A DNA stretch of 7,785 nt from JBFLXN01 sp040755715 [NCBI: Candidatus Edwardsbacteria bacterium] (GTDB lineage: Bacteria; Edwardsbacteria; AC1; JBFLXN01), in contig JBFLXN010000131.1 of assembly GCA_040755715.1 (NCBI GenBank), positions 1 through 7,785 on the forward strand, in the 5' to 3' direction. The position numbers and the translations under genes are program-made. The notes under the pieces were generated by a model. That model saw only the letters and a program-made list of their open reading frames with translations. It was not told where the DNA came from and searched no databases. This document shows positions 1 through 6,476 of the stretch, piece after piece (position 1 is the first letter of the stretch; every line of letters starts with the position of its first letter).

Positions 1-2
1 AA

Positions 3-1556
3 GATACAAATGATTTTTGTTTCTATGTCAATGTGCGTGGAACAGACGGTAAGAACTACTATCTTGAATATCATCCTTATGAACCGGGACTTTCTAAATG
101 GTTTGATGGATACGATACCTGGTATGCAATTTACGGTATTGGCACGCAATACTGTGATGGCTATTGGCACACCATTCAGCGGGATTTAAATACAGATTTG
201 CTCAATGCTTACGGAACATACCCGCGATATGTTAGGTGGTTCTGTCTCCGGGGAGATTATTGGGTGGACGATATTGCGGTTAGTTCAGTTCCTTTTGGTT
301 ACAATATCGAATGGTGGGATTTGGCAATAACAGACGGACTCACTCCAACAGGCACCAGAATGTATGGAGTAACTGTCCGCACAAATGACGCAATTGGTGA
401 CCACTATACTAACGAAAATATTGTCTTGCGAGACAACTTAAACTATACTGTCACTTCCGGCAGTTACCTTGAATACGACATCCGTGCGAATCAAGATAGT
501 CCCTTGCGTGGCTCAGTTCAATTAGAATTTACCGATGGAACTGGCGATGCCAAATTCAGTTGGGGGAGTATGCTTAATGACCAGAACAATCTCTTAGGAC
601 AATGGCCCACTGTTTTACCTTATGTCAATCAGTGGTATCACAGGGTAATTCCACTTTCAAATTTTGCCGGAAGGGTTATTAAGAAAGTCTTCTTTATGAC
701 TAATGATTCACCAGACATTACCACCGGTGCGGCAACGCATACCTATTACTGCGATGATATTAAGATAGACGGCATCCCAATTGGTACGCCCTCTGAAGAT
801 ACACAGATTGCAAAAGGAACAGGAGGATATGTAGATTTATGGACGAAGACAGTGAAAAACTTTGAAGGAGCGGTAAATCCAACTGAGGGGAATAATTTAG
901 ATGCAATCTTAGTCTGCACGAAACCTGTAACTGGAGACCACTGGGCTTTGACTACATTAAAGGATAATGTAAATATTCCCATTCCGACCTGGACTACCAT
1001 CAGACCATATTATCTCATCTATGACATCAGAGCGGGGCAGACATCAAATATGCGTGGTTCTATCCAACTTCAATTCACTGATGGAACTGTTAGTTCCAAT
1101 TACTGGAGAACGACAAAAGACCAGAACGGAAGACTTGCGGAGTGGAATACAAATTTGAACTCAGTCTATTTTAATCAGTGGTATCATAGAGAAATTCCGC
1201 TTACTGTATTTAAGGGAAAGACCATCAAACAAATTTTCTTCATGGCAAATGACGAGCCGGGTATTTCTCAAAGAGAAACAGATATTTATTACTGCGACAA
1301 TGTGCGAATTACGAGAGGCATCCTTCCTGTTGCTCTTGCCAAATCAGAACTTGCCACTGCTTACAACAACTCTCGCAAACTGGCTCTGAGCAAAGACGGC
1401 ACACTGCATCTGGTCTACACAGATAGAGATAGTGTTTTTTACACCTATTCCAAAGACAAAGGTCAGAATTGGGCAAGTTCGGAAAGAATTGGGGAGGGTG
1501 GATTTCCAGCCTTAGCCCTGGATTCACAGGGTCATAGATTCATCGCCCTTTTTTAA
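3..1556 (+). CDS. Partial, 3'-truncated repeat protein with beta-sandwich-like modules and an Asp-box
   Basis: The frame is open to the left window edge, so the true start is outside; the GTG at 33 is an internal Val codon. About 517 residues are visible. The first ~95 look like one Trp/Tyr/Gly-rich beta module (GDYWVDDIAVS at its end). Two copies of a ~182-residue module follow; each contains YDIRA, RGS(V/I)QL(E/Q)FTDGT, NQWYHR(V/E)IPL and YYCD(D/N). After the second copy comes a sialidase-like segment with an Asp-box, SKDKGQNW (S-x-D-x-G-x-x-W), and then PALALDSQG. Asp-box proteins normally carry several such blades, but this one stops 7 residues later with the tail HRFIALF. That tail lies in the overlap with the end of the convergent recombinase gene, so I infer that the 3' part was cut off by insertion. 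Similar proteins are extracellular or surface-attached and may bind glycans. The substrate is unknown and no signal peptide can be seen because the start is missing. It may be a non-functional remnant. Confidence 0.8.
   Translation, partial: DTNDFCFYVNVRGTDGKNYYLEYHPYEPGLSKWFDGYDTWYAIYGIGTQYCDGYWHTIQRDLNTDLLNAYGTYPRYVRWFCLRGDYWVDDIAVSSVPFGYNIEWWDLAITDGLTPTGTRMYGVTVRTNDAIGDHYTNENIVLRDNLNYTVTSGSYLEYDIRANQDSPLRGSVQLEFTDGTGDAKFSWGSMLNDQNNLLGQWPTVLPYVNQWYHRVIPLSNFAGRVIKKVFFMTNDSPDITTGAATHTYYCDDIKIDGIPIGTPSEDTQIAKGTGGYVDLWTKTVKNFEGAVNPTEGNNLDAILVCTKPVTGDHWALTTLKDNVNIPIPTWTTIRPYYLIYDIRAGQTSNMRGSIQLQFTDGTVSSNYWRTTKDQNGRLAEWNTNLNSVYFNQWYHREIPLTVFKGKTIKQIFFMANDEPGISQRETDIYYCDNVRITRGILPVALAKSELATAYNNSRKLALSKDGTLHLVYTDRDSVFYTYSKDKGQNWASSERIGEGGFPALALDSQGHRFIALF
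309..1310 (+). repeat. Tandem duplication of a ~182-codon module
   Basis: Two tandem copies lie inside the repeat protein, roughly 309-767 and 828-1310. The best-conserved blocks are offset by exactly 546 bases: YDIRA...FTDGT, and NQWYHR...IPL...FF(M)(T/A)ND. At DNA level the copies still share aatcagtggtatca at 627-640 and 1173-1186. The N-terminal third of each unit is much more diverged than the core. Confidence 0.8.
1516..1556. other. Predicted attachment-site junction (attL or attR) of the integrated element
   Basis: Large serine recombinases commonly lie next to one attachment site of their element. Here the host frame loses its Asp-box character after LDSQG, and the recombinase frame ends in the same bases. 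A perfect 5-bp inverted repeat (CCCTG at 1516-1520, CAGGG at 1527-1531, 6-base spacer) sits at this spot and is encoded by the host-like part. The exact crossover bases cannot be fixed without the empty site or the other element end. Confidence 0.5.
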
Positions 1557-3035
1557 CAACTCTAAATCTAGGTTCTTTTGAAAAGCAGGAAAGAAATAGA
1601 GATTTATTTCTATTGTTTCTTTGCTTATTTTGATTGACTCAACAAGTTGCTCAATTAAACTGCGTTTCTCTTCAAACGTCATCATTTCCTGCAATGCTGT
1701 AAAGTTTTTTACTTGATTCATTACAAAATCAAGACTGTTTTCTTTAACTTTGAGAAAAACAGATTGACCTTCAAGAGTTGCTTTCTCTTGTTTTAATTGC
1801 TCTCGTCTTTCTTCAAGGACAGAGACTTTGTCTTTAAGAGTTGTGTCATCAATTAGTTTATTGAAATGTAGCCCTATCAATTTGTCTATTTCTTGTTCGT
1901 TCTTTGCTATGCTTCTTTTTACTATCTCTATTTCTTTATCAATCTCTTTTAATGTCTTGTTGTTAGGCAGTTCTGCGATTAAATCTTTTGGATTAAATTC
2001 ATAATGTTTTAATGTTTCTATAAAAACATTATCAAGTTCTTGCATGTAGATTTTTGCACCACATTTGCATTTGTAACAAGGAATTGCTCTGCCATAGGCA
2101 TAGCCATACATCTTGCTGTTGCATTCTGAACATTGAACAAGACCGCTTAACAAATATGCTCTTGGCTTTTTTGTTCTTGGTTTTGCGTTCTTCTTGAGAA
2201 TTAAGTTTGCTTGAGTCCATAGTTCTTCTTTGATAATAGGCTCAACTTTTAGCTCAACCCAGTCCTCTTTTGGCTTTTTATCCCAGCCTTTGCCTTCACC
2301 TCTTGATTTTGTATGATTGAGAATATGGATTCCTTTAGATGTTGAGTCTTGGAGCAGTCTTCTTACTGTTGAATCTGTCCATAGTTTTTTCTTTCTTGTG
2401 CGATAGCCTGCTTGATTCATAAGCCTTGCTGTTGTCTTTATTCTCTGACAATTGATAAAAGTTTCAAACAACTTTTTCAAGATAAAGGATTCCTGTTCAT
2501 TGATTATGAGTTTCTTTTCTTGCCATTCATAGCCAAAAGGTGCTTTTCCGCCTAATGGTCTTCCAAGTTTTGCTCTAACAGGAACACTCGCCGCAACTCT
2601 ACTTGCAATTTCTTCTCTTTCCCATTGAGCCAGACAAGCTATAAAATTGAACAAAAGCCTACCACCAGGAGTGCTCGTGTCTAATGATTCTTGCAAGGAA
2701 ACAAGGTCAGCATCATATTTTCTAAAATAGTCTGCAATTTCAATCAACTCTTTGACATTTCTTCCAAGCCTTGCTAATTTTGAAAATATCAATGCTTTGA
2801 TATGACCTGTTCTAATATCATTGAACATTCTCTTTGTTTCAGGATGCTCAATAACTGACTTGCCTGAAGTTACAAGCAAGTATTTTTCAGCTACTTGCCA
2901 GCCTTTTGCATCTGCATAGCTTTTTGCTCTCGCCTCGTGAACTCGAGGTGATTCGTTTTCATCCTGCATATCAGTTGAAACACGAATCCAGATGCCTACT
3001 GGTTTTGTGTTGGAATTCATAGGTTGAACTGCCAT
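1524..3035 (-). CDS. Large serine recombinase (site-specific integrase)
   Basis: This 503-residue protein catalyses integration and excision through a serine nucleophile. Domains in order: a resolvase-type catalytic domain (about 11-155) with RVST, where Ser20 is the likely nucleophile and Arg18 a helper, SKLARLGRN with Arg89 and Arg92, and the long helix GRLLFNFIACLAQWEREEI (125-143); a recombinase DNA-binding domain (about 160-290, GGKAPFGYEW near 162); a zinc ribbon (Cys302, Cys305, Cys320, Cys323/325); and a Glu/Lys-rich coiled coil (about 362-425). The length is normal for the family. The start is ambiguous between Met1 and Met6: neither has a good Shine-Dalgarno site, and both precede the catalytic strand. 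The gene faces the truncated host gene and overlaps its last 33 bases. The final codons (ESMTL and the stop) lie in the predicted attachment junction. All key residues are present, so the enzyme looks intact. Confidence 0.95.
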   Translation of the reverse strand: MAVQPMNSNTKPVGIWIRVSTDMQDENESPRVHEARAKSYADAKGWQVAEKYLLVTSGKSVIEHPETKRMFNDIRTGHIKALIFSKLARLGRNVKELIEIADYFRKYDADLVSLQESLDTSTPGGRLLFNFIACLAQWEREEIASRVAASVPVRAKLGRPLGGKAPFGYEWQEKKLIINEQESFILKKLFETFINCQRIKTTARLMNQAGYRTRKKKLWTDSTVRRLLQDSTSKGIHILNHTKSRGEGKGWDKKPKEDWVELKVEPIIKEELWTQANLILKKNAKPRTKKPRAYLLSGLVQCSECNSKMYGYAYGRAIPCYKCKCGAKIYMQELDNVFIETLKHYEFNPKDLIAELPNNKTLKEIDKEIEIVKRSIAKNEQEIDKLIGLHFNKLIDDTTLKDKVSVLEERREQLKQEKATLEGQSVFLKVKENSLDFVMNQVKNFTALQEMMTFEEKRSLIEQLVESIKISKETIEINLYFFPAFQKNLDLELLKKGDESMTL

Positions 3036-3069
3036 TTGAAAAAGGATCTATGAGATGATTTTTTGACAA

Positions 3070-3109
3070 GATAGCCTTTTGTTTCCGCTAGGTGAAGTTT
3101 TGGGCTATC
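3070..3109. repeat. Inverted repeat between the recombinase and the small membrane gene
   Basis: GATAGCC (3070-3076) and GGCTATC (3103-3109) form a perfect 7-bp inverted repeat around a 26-base spacer. It fills most of the 78-base gap between the 60-residue gene and the recombinase gene. No T-run follows the stem on either strand, so it is not a standard intrinsic terminator. It could be a recombinase- or regulator-binding site upstream of the recombinase, or chance. Confidence 0.35.
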
Positions 3110-3113
3110 GTTC

Positions 3114-3296
3114 CTAACGTACTGAGACAATGATAATTATCCCAGCTACAAGTCCAACGATGAAAAGCCCCCACAATGTTGGATTCGAGGTTGAGAACCT
3201 GTCTGAACCAGACACAGCAATACAGAATAACGCGAAACCAGAAAATCCACTAAGGATGAACAGACAAATTGCTACGAATCTAAGGATTCCCTCCAT
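3114..3296 (-). CDS. Small two-helix membrane protein, function unknown
   Basis: This is a 60-residue protein with two hydrophobic segments, about 5-29 and 41-59, joined by a short polar loop (SDRFSTSNPT, 31-40). It should sit in the cytoplasmic membrane as a hairpin. The start is well supported: AAGGAG at 3305-3310 (minus strand) lies 8 bases before the ATG. It is followed after 78 bases by the recombinase gene on the same strand, so the two could share a transcript. I do not recognise a family. Small membrane proteins of this size on mobile elements include holin-like, toxin and entry-exclusion proteins, but nothing in the sequence picks one. The overlapping plus-strand open frame lacks these membrane segments and is treated as a shadow. 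Confidence 0.65.
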   Translation of the reverse strand: MEGILRFVAICLFILSGFSGFALFCIAVSGSDRFSTSNPTLWGLFIVGLVAGIIIIVSVR

Positions 3297-3681
3297 GAAA
3301 CTCTCTCCTTGCTCTTAGATAGGTTGACAATTTCCACATTTAGCCTCATTTTGAAGACCGCGCGCTTTTCCAACTTTCGTTTAGGAACTCAATAGTTTAG
3401 AAAGAGAAAAACTTAGAGAGACTTACTACGAAACTCTCTGTTATCTGTAGTTCTTGCGATCTCTTTATTCTATTCCAACTTCTGTCTGTTTTTGTTGGCG
3501 ATAGTGATACTAATGGATACAAGGAATATGAAATAGACCCCGAGTTCTTCATCATGGAGTATCCTAACCGCATTCTGGAGGCATCTTTTTGGAGTAACTC
3601 CTGTGGCACACGCCACGTAGCATGCGCTGTGGCTAGAATTTTCTGGGAGGAGTGCTCAGAACTTATGCATGACCCTCTTTT
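3297..3681. other. 385-base stretch without a confident gene
   Basis: This is the only long break in the minus-strand gene series. It contains a plus-strand open frame (3401-3685), a GC-rich pair of alternative hairpins (3603-3633) and the Shine-Dalgarno site of the small membrane gene at its left end. A TTGACA lies at 3324-3329 on the plus strand, but no convincing -10 box follows. A minus-strand open frame with a GTG at 3609 has no ribosome site and a Ser-rich, antisense-like composition. I see no tRNA and no clear terminator. Confidence 0.5.
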
Positions 3682-3685
3682 TTAA
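3401..3685 (+). pseudogene. Possible coding remnant on the opposite strand, unknown family
   Basis: A plus-strand frame stays open for 94 codons from the stop at 3398-3400 to TAA at 3683-3685. From about 3488 it reads like real protein: acidic and aromatic residues (GDSDTNGYKEYEIDPEFF), then RHVACAVARIFWEEC and the end SELMHDPLF. There is no ATG, GTG or TTG near the start. The first in-frame ATG is at 3554, leaving only 43 residues, and it has no Shine-Dalgarno site. Its stop overlaps the stop of the convergent 72-residue gene. It may be the 3' remnant of a gene whose front was lost when the element was rearranged. It could also be a chance frame, because the opposite strand is open over much of the same stretch. 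I do not recognise a family. Confidence 0.25.
3603..3633. repeat. GC-rich alternative hairpins sharing one arm
   Basis: CTGTGGC occurs twice (3601-3607 and 3627-3633) with GCCAC (3612-3616) between them. GCCAC can pair with GTGGC at 3603-3607 across a 4-base loop. It can also pair with GTGGC at 3629-3633, where the inner AGC (3619-3621) and GCT (3626-3628) extend the stem around an ATGC loop with a 2-base bulge. The two folds exclude each other. The patch is clearly GC-richer than its surroundings. Confidence 0.4.
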
Positions 3686-3900
3686 TCATAGCCGTTACCT
3701 AGGAATGCCATCTTTACGTTTTCATATCCTACGAGAAAAGCTAGCCCACTTCTAGCTGAAGGAATCTCCCATAGTTCCCCCATTTCGTGGTAGACCACTA
3801 CATCATCCCCAAACTTTTTCTTGAACTTTTCTTCTAGTTCTCTACCTTTTGGAGTAGAAGGGTCTACTCTTAATTCAATCTTGTCAGATAGATCTGTCAT
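3682..3900 (-). CDS. Small soluble protein of unknown function (72 aa)
   Basis: The start is set at the ATG at 3898-3900 because AAAGGAG lies 5 bases upstream. A longer reading from a TTG at 3945 would add 15 Lys-rich residues that merely translate the ribosome site. The protein begins MTDLSDKIELRVDP, continues with a charged helix (about 17-30, GRELEEKFKKKF), and ends with beta-rich hydrophobic stretches (DDVVVYHE, LAFLVGYENVKMAFLGN). No membrane segment, cysteine or catalytic motif is visible. It follows the 709-residue gene by 73 bases on the same strand and could be co-transcribed or have its own promoter in that gap. I do not recognise a family. Its position suggests a companion of the large protein, but this is inference only. 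Confidence 0.7.
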   Translation of the reverse strand: MTDLSDKIELRVDPSTPKGRELEEKFKKKFGDDVVVYHEMGELWEIPSARSGLAFLVGYENVKMAFLGNGYD

Positions 3901-3905
3901 ATTAT

Positions 3906-3912
3906 CTCCTTT
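3906..3912 (-). promoter_or_regulatory. Shine-Dalgarno site fixing the start of the 72-residue protein
   Basis: AAAGGAG on the minus strand is followed by ATAAT and the ATG at 3900. It is the strongest ribosome site in this part of the window and favours this start over the upstream in-frame TTG at 3945. Confidence 0.75.
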
Positions 3913-3973
3913 GATTTGTTTCCTTTTATATTTTGTTGCAATCAAAGATATATATTACAGAATACCCTTTGAT

Positions 3974-6103
3974 TCATAAGAATTTCCTCACTTCTTGAAT
4001 TAATTCTTCGGTAGTTTCTACGATTAAGAATCCGTATTTCTGTTGAAGCTCGGAAAGATATGGTTTTTCTTTTTTCTTGTTCAATAACTGCTGGGCTATT
4101 TCAGTAGCCAACTCTTGTCTTTTCGCAGCATGAGACTCATCAAGAGCTCCACTCAAAGAGGGATTCAAATGAAGATTGTGCCTCAATAACAGCTCGTGCA
4201 ATTGCTTGCCAAGTTCTCTTGGATCCTGTACAGCTAAAAGATTTTGAATTGATAACAATCCACAGTCTCTAGCTCTTTCAAGGTTTCTCCAATCTTCTTC
4301 TGCGCAAACTATTTTCCCCTCCTTTCTAAGTATGGGAATTAACTCATTCCAAAACCAGTAATGTGGTATCATCGTAATATCCTCTTTAGGACAACATATT
4401 ATCGCAGTGGGTTTGCCCTCGTCTATTTTCAAATTTAATTCCCGCAAACGTCCGATATGATGTAATTCCTCTTGCACACCAGTTGCTATTTTTCCTTTAT
4501 AAAGTGGTCGAAACGCAATCACAATATCGGATTGTTCCACTAGCTTATGGTCGCGTGTATTGACTTGTGCAGTAACTTGTTCGATGAAATGCTTCAACAA
4601 AGAAGCATTTTTCTCATTTGGTATGAGATCCCGATCGTCTTCATTCCACCCATATGGGAAAACGTAATGACCTGGCCGCTCGGCAGGTTCTGGTTCCGCC
4701 CAGAGAAGGTCATCTCTTGTTCGCGTTCCTTTAGACCATCGTTTGTATAGTTTCCCTGTTTCTGGCCACATCCTTAATTCGTCCACGGTAGCAGGTTCCA
4801 TAACCGTAAAATCTGATTTAATATGGTTAACAAGTTCTTGACACTGAGCAATTATTCTTTCTGCTTCGTCTACAAGTCCTTTCTTAATCATCTGTCTCGG
4901 CTCGGTAATTGGATGAGAAAAATATGCTATTCGTTTCTTTGAGTATAATAAATCAAATAGAGTTGTCAGCGGATGCTTAATAGGGAGGAGATAATGCTTA
5001 ATTCCACAATAATCAGCGCAGTGTCCTGAAACAACGATTTCCGTCATTCGCCAGTCTAATATGCGAAACAATTGAAACAAAGAATCCTCCAGGGACTCTG
5101 GCATATCAAAGAATTGCTTTTTTATCAATCTATTTTGGCAATCGTAAATATCATCGATGAATGTTACTAAATGCTTTGGTTTAAGTGCTGCCAGTGCAGA
5201 GTAATCTACTGGAGATATATACTCTCGCGTTTTTGAACTATAATAACAGCAATGGAATGTAAGGATTATGTCTTCTTTTTTTATTATTTGTTTAGCTTTT
5301 TCTTCGATTCTTGCGATAGCTTTCCTCCATATTGACTTAAGATACTCTCTCGGAAGCATTGGTACACGATAACTAGGCTCGTAGACCTTTGGGTAGAGAT
5401 TAGTTGCAGCATGGTCTCCCTCTTTTATTACTTCGTCGTCTATAGATAAGAAAGAAAACCTTTTACTTCTTGTTGCGGAATACTTTACAAACTTTTCTAG
5501 GGAACTCTTTATACCTGTTCCTGCTATTCCTGTTATTAAGAAAATATTACCCATTGGATGATGAATCGCTCCTGTAATACCGAACCATCTTGCCTCGCTG
5601 AAAGCATCATTGCATTCACCGGCTAGCCTGACAGCTTCGTTAAGTTGAAGTATTGCATTTTCATATTCGCTTTTTCTCCAGCTTACGATTGCTTGGTTGC
5701 CAAATGCTTGGCACAGAATATTCTTGTCTTGTATTGACTGAGCATTTTCAATGCAAGCATGGAGCCGTGTGAGAGCTTCGGCATAATTTGATGTTTTCCA
5801 TGAAGCTATTCCAAGCCATAAGTTGAATTGTGCCTCAAGTCCTTTGTCTTTTGGTTCTGGTAAAGCATCCAAAGAAGTTGTAGCAAGACTTTTTGCCAAA
5901 CTGAACTGACTTAGCCTGTCAACTATGTTTAGAATCTTAATCTGAATAACAGACTGAACAAAACTTCTAAGTCTGTAGTGGTTTTCAAAGTAAGCTCTGA
6001 TTTTCTGCGCAATCTGTGTTTTAGAAATAGTCTCTAATTCAGTTGAGTCTTGTTTTCCGAGGTAGCTTGCAACTATGTTTGTCAAAGGATAGCATAATCT
6101 CAC
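3974..6103 (-). CDS. Multidomain protein: TPR-like region, P-loop kinase-like domain, nucleoside deoxyribosyltransferase-like domain
   Basis: A 709-residue frame begins at GTG 6101-6103. Residues 1-75 are helical and unrecognised, possibly the end of a winged-helix or STAND-type module. Residues 88-186 resemble TPR repeats (GIASWKTSNYAEAL, then AIVSWRKSEYENAI). Residues 185-380 look like an adenylate/nucleoside-kinase fold: strand NIFLIT, a P-loop variant GIAGTGIKSS (192-201), SIDDEVI, and HLVTFIDDIYD (311-321). Residues 390-630 resemble nucleoside 2-deoxyribosyltransferases: RIAYFSHPIT (391-400), then SDIVIAF with Asp526 and TGVQEE with Glu545/Glu546, where that family has its catalytic Glu. 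The C-terminal 60 residues are charged. The predicted role is a cytoplasmic enzyme that binds ATP and acts on nucleosides or nucleotides; the substrate is unknown. The upstream 88-residue gene ends 21 bases before. The start is weak: there is no Shine-Dalgarno site and no other Met before Met184 (ATG 5552-5554), which may be the original start. Domain calls are from motifs read by eye. Confidence 0.7.
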   Translation of the reverse strand: MRLCYPLTNIVASYLGKQDSTELETISKTQIAQKIRAYFENHYRLRSFVQSVIQIKILNIVDRLSQFSLAKSLATTSLDALPEPKDKGLEAQFNLWLGIASWKTSNYAEALTRLHACIENAQSIQDKNILCQAFGNQAIVSWRKSEYENAILQLNEAVRLAGECNDAFSEARWFGITGAIHHPMGNIFLITGIAGTGIKSSLEKFVKYSATRSKRFSFLSIDDEVIKEGDHAATNLYPKVYEPSYRVPMLPREYLKSIWRKAIARIEEKAKQIIKKEDIILTFHCCYYSSKTREYISPVDYSALAALKPKHLVTFIDDIYDCQNRLIKKQFFDMPESLEDSLFQLFRILDWRMTEIVVSGHCADYCGIKHYLLPIKHPLTTLFDLLYSKKRIAYFSHPITEPRQMIKKGLVDEAERIIAQCQELVNHIKSDFTVMEPATVDELRMWPETGKLYKRWSKGTRTRDDLLWAEPEPAERPGHYVFPYGWNEDDRDLIPNEKNASLLKHFIEQVTAQVNTRDHKLVEQSDIVIAFRPLYKGKIATGVQEELHHIGRLRELNLKIDEGKPTAIICCPKEDITMIPHYWFWNELIPILRKEGKIVCAEEDWRNLERARDCGLLSIQNLLAVQDPRELGKQLHELLLRHNLHLNPSLSGALDESHAAKRQELATEIAQQLLNKKKEKPYLSELQQKYGFLIVETTEELIQEVRKFL
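4587..4610. repeat. Perfect 9-bp inverted repeat inside the 709-residue gene
   Basis: AAATGCTTC (4587-4595) and GAAGCATTT (4602-4610) surround a 6-base loop AACAAA. On the plus strand a TTTTCTC-like run follows, so it resembles a weak terminator for transcripts against the gene. On the sense mRNA it would be a local hairpin. It may be a coding coincidence. Confidence 0.4.
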
Positions 6104-6124
6104 GGCTTTTCACTCGGCATCGGA

Positions 6125-6391
6125 CTAAACTAATTTTTTCCTTGTTTTCCAGTTGAGCCAATCTCTGTCTTCTTGTTTTTTGATGTCACTTATTATGCTC
6201 TTAAGAATGTTTATGAGTGATCTGTTTGGCAGAGGAGTGAGATAGAGCATACGAGAGAGAAGGTATGTAAAAGCTAGATCTTTCTGTTCTTCACTCAATT
6301 TGAGCCCAGCAATAGATTTTAGTATTTTCTTCCATTCGTTCGTAATCTTGGGTCTGGCTCTCTCAATTTCTTGACGCCACCTATCTTTCAT
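6125..6391 (-). CDS. Small basic helical protein, function unknown (88 aa)
   Basis: The ATG at 6389-6391 is supported by GGGAG at 6397-6401, 5 bases upstream on the minus strand. The protein is rich in Lys, Arg, Glu and Leu and looks all-helical: EIERARPKITNEWKKILKSI, then KLSEEQKDLAFTYLLSRMLYL, and a strongly basic Trp-containing end (WLNWKTRKKLV). There is no membrane segment or signal peptide. The charge and helices would fit a DNA-associated or partner-binding protein, but no motif proves this. It lies between the 82-residue gene (85 bases upstream) and the 709-residue gene (21 bases downstream), all on the same strand, so an operon is likely. I do not recognise a family. Confidence 0.6.
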   Translation of the reverse strand: MKDRWRQEIERARPKITNEWKKILKSIAGLKLSEEQKDLAFTYLLSRMLYLTPLPNRSLINILKSIISDIKKQEDRDWLNWKTRKKLV

Positions 6392-6476
6392 TTCTACTCC
6401 CGCATCTTTAATTATCCTAATTTATTTTGAACCATTCGCTTGATGCTGCTTGTTCAGAGGCCTGTCTATTTTTGCT

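Noticed and set aside
746-1000. Minus-strand open frame inside the repeat protein gene
   Set aside because: The plus-strand frame is continuous and shows conserved repeats across it.
1516-1556. Intrinsic terminator shared by the two convergent genes
   Set aside because: The CCCTG/CAGGG stem is short and not adjacent to the T-run at 1549-1554, and no stem directly precedes that run.
2032-2220. Second minus-strand frame within the recombinase gene
   Set aside because: It overlaps the zinc-ribbon and linker region of a complete, well-recognised recombinase in another frame.
3070-3120. Integron attC-like site after the small membrane gene (GTTAGGA-type end plus an inverted repeat)
   Set aside because: The paired conserved 7-base boxes and the internal arm pattern of attC are missing, and no tyrosine integron integrase is present.
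3130-3318. Plus-strand 62-codon open frame over the small membrane gene
   Set aside because: The minus-strand frame has a strong Shine-Dalgarno site and two clear membrane segments, so the plus-strand frame is a shadow.
3397-3609. Minus-strand 70-codon open frame with a GTG start
   Set aside because: There is no ribosome site before the GTG and the composition is Ser-rich and antisense-like. The opposite strand reads more like protein.
3301-3680. tRNA or other structured RNA in the gap
   Set aside because: No T-loop-like GGTTCGAATCC sequence or acceptor pairing was found on either strand; only the short GC-rich hairpins remain.
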